Of a stretch of 64,000 nt of DNA, positions 57,701 to 64,000 are shown piece after piece. This DNA is from Petrosia ficiformis (Eukaryota > Porifera > Demospongiae > Haplosclerida > Petrosiidae). A program made the translations under genes and the position numbers. The notes beneath the pieces are model-generated. The model was not told the origin of the DNA. It made no database searches and worked only from the letters and a program-made list of their open reading frames with translations. Numbering within the stretch: position 1 is the stretch's first letter; every line of letters starts with the position of its first letter. Where the stretch lies: assembly GCA_947044365.1 (NCBI GenBank), contig OX345636.1, positions 13,225,309-13,289,308 on the forward strand, given 5' to 3'.

Positions 57701-60700
57701 GCTGAACAGATATGTAGGTCAGTCAGTTATCAGGACCACGATCAGAAATATAATCGATTTCGAAAACGAAATAGATATGATATAAATCACACATGTGCCT
57801 GAATGGTGAAGAAGGTTTGAACTGGTTGCAACTTACATTGTATATTTGTTGGTTATAACCTGAACTGATTACAAACCATGTACACTGCTCAATGCTTGAA
57901 GCTGGTTTGGCATGCAATGTTGTTCTAGCTATACATGTGTAGTTTTGAAAAACCTACCAGTAGCTTATTTTGTACTCCTGTAAGGAGCTATAGTGATAAT
58001 TTTTTAATGCTATTAAATCATAATGGTGGATTCATGAAAGAATACTAGGTGAGACTTAAAGTTTAGAGATTAGAGACTTACAGTTTGGAGATTAAATGCC
58101 TCATGACAGCATTCCACTGACCTGTAAGATCTTTGTAGAAGTACCAAAGTACAGCCAGTTTTACACCTAAAGATATTCACCCAAATTTCTGGAACATGGC
58201 CATTTTCAAAGCTTGAGTATGATACATGTAAATGGGAATGTGCTGTTTCACGTCTTCCATTACACCTTGGCTACGTTCAAAACACTGCACTGCTTCCAGG
58301 TCATCAGGTGTATGCCAAAGGAATTGCAAGTTACTATTACGTGGATGGCCCGGGATACAGCTTGTATTTTTCATAATACCTGTATGTTCCTTCTCAGAAT
58401 GCGAGTTTACTAGGTGTGTAATGATTTTCAGATTTCCAGAAGACGTGTATAATTATTATTATAGTATAAAATATATCTTGTATAAATATATAATTATAAT
58501 AATAATTATATATAATTATTTATACAATAATAATTTTCATAATTAATAAGTATAAAACCAAAAAAAAGATTGATTATAACTGTAGTGTGAAGTTATTATA
58601 ATGAAGTGTTGATCGTTCATTAATTAAAATTATTTTCGCAATAAAGTTTTGCCAACGTTTGGAAATTGTGGGTGTGACATTATCACTGTTTTTCTTTAGT
58701 AATCTTGTTGTATTTCACGTAATTTCCAGAAAACCCGCTATCTTTTTTACATGCCACCTCATCTCTGTTACTACATGTATATATATTTTTTACCTCACTC
58801 TACTTCATTTTTCCTGATGCATACTCATAGAGCGTACTTTTGGCCACTCCATGTGCAGCAGCTGCAGTCCTTATTGATAACTTCTTTTCATGTACATCTA
58901 CCAGAGCTGCCTGATAATTTTCAATGACCATTTGGTGGCCTTAGCCACTTTACTATGATCTGTATACAAATAGTAATAAAAATAGTAAATATGGGAGCCA
59001 CAAAATCATTTAAGGGGATTTTTTTTTCTGTCTACACATAAACATGATGATAATTTCAAAATTTTCAGATTGTATATTGTAAAAATGACAAAGTAATGTT
59101 AATACAGTAGCACTGTGAATGGTGGGGGGCAAAACACACATGAAAAAAAGGGGATAACTGAAGCACATCAGAGGTGAGCTATTCCTTCCTGCAAAACATC
59201 CTGTATGAAGCCCTGTACGTGTATGTTCAGGTGCCTGTGTGTGCCTGTTAGAATATACATATATACATGTATGTATACATATATACATGTACAGAGTCCA
59301 CAGACGCACACAAACACATGCAATGTCACGTCTGCGTTTACTCATGGTAGAGAGACATAGTGTTTTTAAGTCTTGGGATGAGATAAACAGAACTTGATGT
59401 GATTTCTCAGACCTTGTGGTTTAAAGTACACATGTATCTTCTACAGAAATGGCATGGCATAGTAGTCTTTGTGAGGTAGTGTGCAATGCAATGTATGGTG
59501 TTTCTGCTGTCCGTGGTTCACCAGGCCTGCCTTATTTTGAGCTACATGTACAAACCCACACTCCCTCTCTGGGTACTTCAGCATGGACTCAGACACAGCC
59601 ATACTATGCTCTCTTCGATGATTCATTTAATTTTTTTTACATATGTACTTGTACATATACTTTCAGTTTCTCAGCGTTACTGTTCAGCTCACCCATTACA
59701 GCATTGATGCTACACCACCAACTATCACAGCCATGCACTAGCTCAAATCAATTATCATAGTTACCACACAACTTGAGATCTTTCACCACATCGTTCCACC
59801 TTAACTGCTGACCTCCTACTGCATGCTTACCACCATCAGGTTTACAATCTAGGAATTCTCTCTGTAGCCGCTATTTACCCATCCTTGCCACATGACACGG
59901 CCGTCTCAACCCACTATGTCTCAGTAAAGTATCCATTCTCTCCATCCTTCCCACCTCTCTCATCTCAGTATGTCACCTCTTCTCACTTACTGATATCCCC
60001 AAGATTATCACAGACACCTCATCACAAAGCTTTCCAGCCTTCTCACATGTTTTGTCATGATTACACTACCATATAAAAAGGTGGGTAGAACAACAACTTT
60101 AAATATCCTCAGCTTGGTTCTTGTCTTTGTTGTTCGATAGTCAATTTCTCTCCCCAAATCACAATCAGCAGACATTTTACTTCTCAAATACTCAAAATCT
60201 TTATTTACTAATAAGGATCAGACATTATAAGAGCTGCACAGTTCTAGTTACCTGATGTGCACCCAAGAAAAGATAAAACACCCCTTCATTCAATTTTTTT
60301 GTACTGACTCATCAGACCTATAGTAGCTCAGCACAGGCTAGGCTTCGATCATTAATTCATATGGATAAGCTTGAGATGATATTACAATGTGTTCATGTAT
60401 TCATATACATGACACATGGACACTAAAGAGCTACATGTACATTCTAAATACATGTAATCATCACTGTAGCTAATGATACATGTACTAATTAATATATTAT
60501 TATACATGGATTAAAGATGTACATGTACATGTACATTTACATGTAGCGGCTAATACCTATTGATACATCAAAAATACATTTACATGTATATACATTTATA
60601 TACACATGTACATGTACATTTATATTATATTACATGTATTTAGGATGGTCAGGTGTGTGTATGGAACTGGTATGAAGGACAATTATTACATACATTACTA

Positions 60701-63032
60701 TTAGATAAGTTATCTCTAAATAATAAGGTAAGTTATTTGCTATGCAGTGGAACCCCTCTATTGTGGACAGCATTGGGACCAATATAAGTGTTCTGATTGC
60801 AGGGGTGTCCTCATTTTAGGGGTGAATTTATACTATAAAGCATAGTTTGGGACTTTTGTAAGTGTCTTTAATACAGAAGTGTCCTCATTCAGGGTGTCCT
60901 CAATAGAGCAGTTTCACTGTATTCAATTTAAGAATAAACGAAGACTACATGTACATGTACATGTATATACATGTACATGTACATGTATATACATGTATGT
61001 ATCCTCATGATTGCTTTGTGCTCAGAAGTGAGACTGTTAGTGTTTACAACCAAAAGTTATTTTCTTTTCTCTATACTTTTAAAACTTTCTTGTACACTCT
61101 ACAGCTTCATGTAGAACAGCCATTTGATAACTTCCTTTTAGTGTACATGTACATGTACACAATGTATGTGCTTTACATGTACTCATTAACTGACTAGAAC
61201 AATATAATTTGCTTGAGTATGTAATTTAATGTTGTTTTAGTATGGCAGTAATCACCACTTTTAGTTATAGTTATAGTTGTAGTTATAGTTTAATCAAAAT
61301 TTTATTTTAGTTAGTTATACATGTACATGTATATGCATGTATTTATGTACATGTACATTGTATATACATGTACATGTACATTAGTGTAATTGGTATCACT
61401 CATTATTATCATTATCAGTATCGATTAGTTATGAGTGACGTACTGGTAACCAATATTGTAAAAAGAGTACCAATAATTGAATTTCATCATAATTGTTTCT
61501 TTAAGCTAAAACCAGAATACTAAAGACAGCTACAACAAGTGTATATAGAGAAAAAAAACATCCCTATGATTGCTTTACAAATTTAAGTGAAGATAAAAGT
61601 ATCCCTATGACTGCTTTGTGGTGTCCAGAATTCAGTAATCATGGCTAACTTCATCATGCCTGAAACAGATCAGCCTATTATAGTTGATTATCTACTCTGT
61701 TTACCTTTTAAAGAACCTTGTAGAACTTCAGGAATATATTTTATGTACAATAGCTATATAGCTATTAGTTCCAGTTTCTACGTAAGCTACACAGCTTTCT
61801 TTCTGCTGGTTTGTAGAGCTAGAGCGCGCGTTTCATTTACGTGCCATGCCCATTAATTGACCGAGCCCCTGGGAATGACGTAACTTCCTTAACCACGTAT
61901 ACAACGCATACTCGCATAAGCGACACAAACATATATATATATATATATAATTATATATATATATATATATATATATAGTTCGAACCCGTGGGAAAGCAAT
62001 CATGCTTTATAATTATATTAAATAAAAGATGACACAGGAAAAGTGAAATAACCAAATAGTTTTTGTAGCTGTCTTTAGTATTCTGGTTTTAGCTTAAAGA
62101 AATTTAAACTAAACAATACTCAATCTTGGGCAAGCCAAAATCCTTTTAAAGAGATTTGGTAAGATTTGTTCAACTTTTGCTCTACCTCACCTGATTATAG
62201 GAGTTGTAGTCTCAAGTGACTGGGTCTTAAAGTTGTCCTGATTATAGGCTCTACCTACATGTAATATAGTCATATATTGAGACATTGTAAGGTGTACCAT
62301 TGTGTCATAGCTCAATATATGTACTGTACAATACATGTATTATTGGTCATTATTATCAGAATATTGGTAAACTCCCTTATCAGTGCATCACTACTAGTTG
62401 AAAAGTTAAAAATTCATCAATTAGCATTTCCTCAAACCACAAGTTTTATTCACATACATGTACATGTAATTATATGCATGCACATGTACATGTGTATATG
62501 TATTTTTATGTACAAAAAAGTCACTTATACAGTAACAGTAATTGCCATAGTTCTATTTTCAGTATACATTGTGTAGTACAGTAAATACTGTCTCACTACT
62601 GTGGTATTAATTGACAAGTATACCAATCACTGTCGAAACTGCTGTTGAACTACTGTAGTGTGATAATGAAACTACTGAGTAATTACTGTACTTTATGGTG
62701 AAATTTTAATGTATGTCATTGTACATGTATATGTACATTGTATATCATATTACAATGTATGTACTAAACATGTACATGTATTTATGTGCAAGTGGATATA
62801 CTTGGGGTACTAGCATGAACGTATACATGTACATGTACATGTACATACTGTATATGCAGCTTTCATATAATGGCTGCTGAAGTCCTTTCATTCTTTCTTT
62901 GTTGACAGTTTATGTAATCATTGGAATGTTAAGTACATTTTTTGCATTCTAGGAAGATCCAAGTGTGGTAATATTTATTAATTGTATCACAACATGGGAA
63001 TCCCATTCTATCATCGCTATAGCAACAGATAG
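48573..63032 (+). CDS. WDR4: WDR4, non-catalytic subunit of tRNA m7G46 methyltransferase (3' end outside window)
   Basis: Eight exons: 48573-48670, 50274-50453, 51587-51673, 51889-51958, 53832-53959, 56611-56671, 60644-60727 and 62953-63032. They give 262 codons plus 2 bases, with consistent phases and GT-AG ends. The gene continues past the window. The product is a WD40 beta-propeller with [86 protein letters not shown] and [19 protein letters not shown] and LGH-x-SMLLD are signatures of WDR4/Trm82, which supports METTL1 in methylating tRNA position 46. The start at 48573 is supported by [16 protein letters not shown] matching the first propeller strand and by phase with exon 2. Introns are 215-3972 bases and packed with repeats. 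Confidence 0.9.
49310..50273. repeat. Higher-order minisatellite in WDR4 intron 1
   Basis: Two kinds of unit alternate. A short one is GACCAGTAGGCCATAAAATG plus TAGCTACACTGTACGTGTAT. A long one is TTTAATACAAGTTACGATCA, CCTCTTTATAATTTATCAAT and AAGCATTTAGAACCAGTAGG. The long unit is a copy of the intron 1/exon 2 boundary (CCTCTTTATAATTTTTTAG, then TAAGCATTTAGAACC of exon 2). The first two copies, near 49364 and 49420, keep a consensus-like acceptor TTTTTCAG. Confidence 0.88.
50638..51049. mobile_element. MITE family D, copy 3, split by a family C MITE
   Basis: Ends AGTGTTGTTTTAGTTAAC and ACTAAAACAACACT are inverted. Inside, 50741-50953 is a complete family C element (GTCAATAAAAGGTCACCATA ... 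TATGGTGACTTTTTATTGAC). C therefore jumped into D. Confidence 0.82.
51700..51770. repeat. (GT)n microsatellite in WDR4 intron 3
   Basis: About 33 GT dinucleotides start roughly 30 bases after the exon 3 donor, in an intron of only 215 bases. Confidence 0.97.
51994..52751. mobile_element. DNA transposon with about 32-bp terminal inverted repeats
   Basis: Starts CAGTGCGTGGGTGTATCAAA and ends TTTGATACACCCACGCACTG, with complementarity continuing to GGTACCGACACG and CGTGTCGGTGCC. TAGTA flanks both sides (51989-51993 and 52752-52756). Internal frames on both strands show no known transposase. Lies in WDR4 intron 4. Confidence 0.85.
52766..52890. repeat. Foldback with 35-bp arms
   Basis: TAAACTACAGAGTCCACGTG and GTGGACTCTGTAGTTTA mark the outer ends; GTTATTGGATATACAC and GTGTATATCCAATAAC the inner ends. 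Directly next to the transposon ending at 52751. Confidence 0.85.
53425..53572. mobile_element. Small MITE with diverged inverted ends
   Basis: ATACTGTATTCTTGGTTTTC ... CGTGCAATAGA at the left, and TCTATTGCACTTAGAAACC ... TCGAATACAGTAT at the right. The centre has GGGCTCCGCCC. Confidence 0.65.
53965..54397 (-). mobile_element. Element family A, copy 4 (diverged)
   Basis: ATATATAGAGAAAAA at the left and CCGTGAAAAGCACGGGCCAT at the right. The body keeps CATGCCCATTAATTGAC and TATCTACGTATACAACGCAT. It begins within about 10 bases of the exon 5 donor of WDR4. Confidence 0.75.
55405..55610. mobile_element. MITE family C, copy 4
   Basis: GTCAATTAAAGTCACCATAC at the left and TATGTTGCCGTTTTATTGAC at the right, with the shared TTAGTTCTACTGTCAGTATA core. 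Confidence 0.78.
56225..56560. repeat. ACTGTACAGTAATATACTAT-type minisatellite
   Basis: Imperfect units built from TACTGTACTGTATTGCA and TGTACAGTAATATACTATAC repeat about 8 times just before WDR4 exon 6. Open frames across it (about 56307-56675) come from the repeat; only the last 60 bases overlap a real exon. Confidence 0.85.
57560..58930 (-). pseudogene. Decayed DDE-type transposase with an HTH-psq-like N-terminus
   Basis: On the minus strand, three separated pieces lie in gene order. 58922-58804 encodes a Pipsqueak-like helix-turn-helix ([34 protein letters not shown]). 58374-58177 encodes [19 protein letters not shown]. 57760-57567 encodes YISDRGPDN, a stop, then [20 protein letters not shown] and [20 protein letters not shown]. 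SDxGPDHR and [15 protein letters not shown] are a pair I know from transposase-like proteins abundant in sponges and cnidarians; the Asp may be a DDE residue. Stops and gaps show it is dead. It sits inside WDR4 intron 6. Confidence 0.6.
59725..60210 (-). pseudogene. Decayed LINE 3' coding fragment
   Basis: The minus strand reads [54 protein letters not shown] and, after a break, [19 protein letters not shown]. This string (YLGS ... VLPTLLYGSE ... LESFxMRCLR ... WxDVVxxDL) is the region after the RT domain in many LINEs. Several frameshifts. Inside WDR4 intron 6. Confidence 0.7.
60745..60919. mobile_element. Pogo/Tigger-like MITE next to an exon
   Basis: CAGTGGAACCCC at the left and GCAGTTTCACTG at the right are inverted ends with mismatches, with TA on the right flank, as in pogo-like elements. 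The left end lies 17 bases from the donor of WDR4 exon 7. Confidence 0.6.
61496..62102 (-). mobile_element. Element family A, copy 5, inside an outer 40-bp inverted repeat
   Basis: Outer arms 61496-61535 and 62063-62102 are perfectly inverted over 40 bases (starting TTTCTTTAAGCTAAAACCAG). Between them family A starts ACAAGTGTATATAGAG, contains CCATGCCCATTAATTGACCG and ends near CCGTGGGAAAGCAATCATGC. The other copies lack the outer arms. Confidence 0.8.
62517..62712. mobile_element. MITE family C, copy 5
   Basis: GTCACTTATACAGTAACAGT at the left, ACTACTGAGTAATTACTGTA and TTATGGTGAAATTTTAATGT at the right. In WDR4 intron 7. Confidence 0.7.
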
Positions 63033-64000
63033 GTATGTAGACCACAATAATGATAAATGTATATACATGTATATAGATTTACAATTATGTATTTATCATT
63101 GTGTTGTTTTAGTACATGTACATGTACATGTATGACAATACTGGCCACTTCGTTATATTATGTCTAGTTTATCACAATTTAGTTTAGTTATACATGTAGT
63201 TTAATTAACTAAGGTAATATTAGGTTACCAAAAGTTTTAGTTAACTAACTAAGAGTGCTCATTATTAGCCAATTTTCATTTTAGTTAATAACAGTTATTA
63301 CAGTAGACCTGTAATTTAGGTATAGTAAAAATCAGAGTTTTTGATACCTTTTAAAGCATGGGCCAAATTGGCTCTACAATGGTTAGTGTGTGTGGCATTT
63401 GGGAATACATGTACATCTTGGGCCAATTAACAAAGAGATAATGCTGTTATTGACAATATAATCATAATTAACTGTGCCACTGGCCCGATGAGAGAACTGT
63501 GCAGTGCAAAATAAGAAGCTTTGTGGGCCAATGGTGTGCCATATGTGCTTATCAAAAACATTGATGTACATGTACATGTGTATATACATGTATAGGTGCA
63601 TGTACATAATGTATATACAATTTACATGTGTATATATATTCCATGATTGCTAATCGTTGAAAGCACAGGTATATATTAAGCATCTACTACCTGTGAAACC
63701 AAGAGAGGTATACATGTATATACATTAATACCATAATGAGGTAATATAAGACTGCAAGGATTTATGAGCTGCTCAAATAGAAATTAATAATTAAAACAAT
63801 AATATCAATCAAAAAACAAACAGAAGAGAAAGTGATCGATGGAACAATTAAGAAATAACAATTAATGCCATAGAATAATCATGTGATAATTTGTTCAGCA
63901 TACATGTAACATGACAATGAACAAGAATAAGAACACAAATTTATGAGCAGAAAACTGCAAAGAGCAGTACACATACATTGTACATGTAATTTTGGAGTTA
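63033..64000. other. WDR4 intron 8 (incomplete)
   Basis: Starts GTATGTAG directly after exon 8. It holds a family D fragment (about 63100-63330) and many TACATG hexamers. I searched for the next WDR4 exon and saw none, so it must lie beyond the window. Confidence 0.6.

Noticed and set aside
60949..61197. Frame starting [12 protein letters not shown]
   Set aside because: Direct translation of the TACATG repeat.

Overview
This 64-kb window is AT-rich animal DNA. It has spliced genes with GT-AG introns, families found mainly or only in animals (a TRIM-NHL protein, a GT92 glycosyltransferase, a caspase-like protein, MZT2, WDR4, MRPS24) and many short inverted-repeat transposons. I infer an early-branching marine metazoan, most likely a demosponge. 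That rests on the mix of gene families and on P-element-like and DDE-type transposase relics I associate with sponges and cnidarians. No species-diagnostic marker is present.

Left part (1-27 kb), low gene density: a three-exon gene for a secreted or GPI-anchored protein with two DUF4430-like domains (1195-2642), flanked on both sides by decayed copies of its C-terminal end; a broken P-element-type transposase (about 6-7 kb); a two-exon caspase-like gene (8619-9787); a TRIM/RBCC-NHL gene interrupted by two frameshifts (12906-15017); a decayed CR1/Jockey-like LINE (about 18.2-20.1 kb); and an intact single-exon GT92-family glycosyltransferase (24804-26171). Several short non-autonomous DNA transposons here keep clear target-site duplications.

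Middle part (27-42 kb), almost gene-free: MITEs, a 111-123-bp satellite, a hAT-like MITE inserted at the satellite edge, a retroelement fragment between 125-bp direct repeats, and a 2.5-kb composite bounded by two nearly identical inverted elements that enclose a GT92 fragment and a 65-bp tandem array.

Right part (42-64 kb), housekeeping cluster: MRPS24 (mitoribosome), then a four-exon MZT2 gene (gamma-tubulin complex) on the minus strand, and WDR4 (tRNA m7G methyltransferase partner) on the plus strand. MZT2 and WDR4 are head to head across about 210 bp. I reconstructed both by joining phase-compatible exons and matching the product to the known proteins. WDR4 runs off the right edge, and its long introns hold minisatellites, MITEs and relic transposons. 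From about 44 kb onward the DNA is full of the palindromic hexamer TACATG/CATGTA, which is sparse to the left. The three genes share no pathway; their closeness looks like compact ancestral gene order later inflated by repeats.
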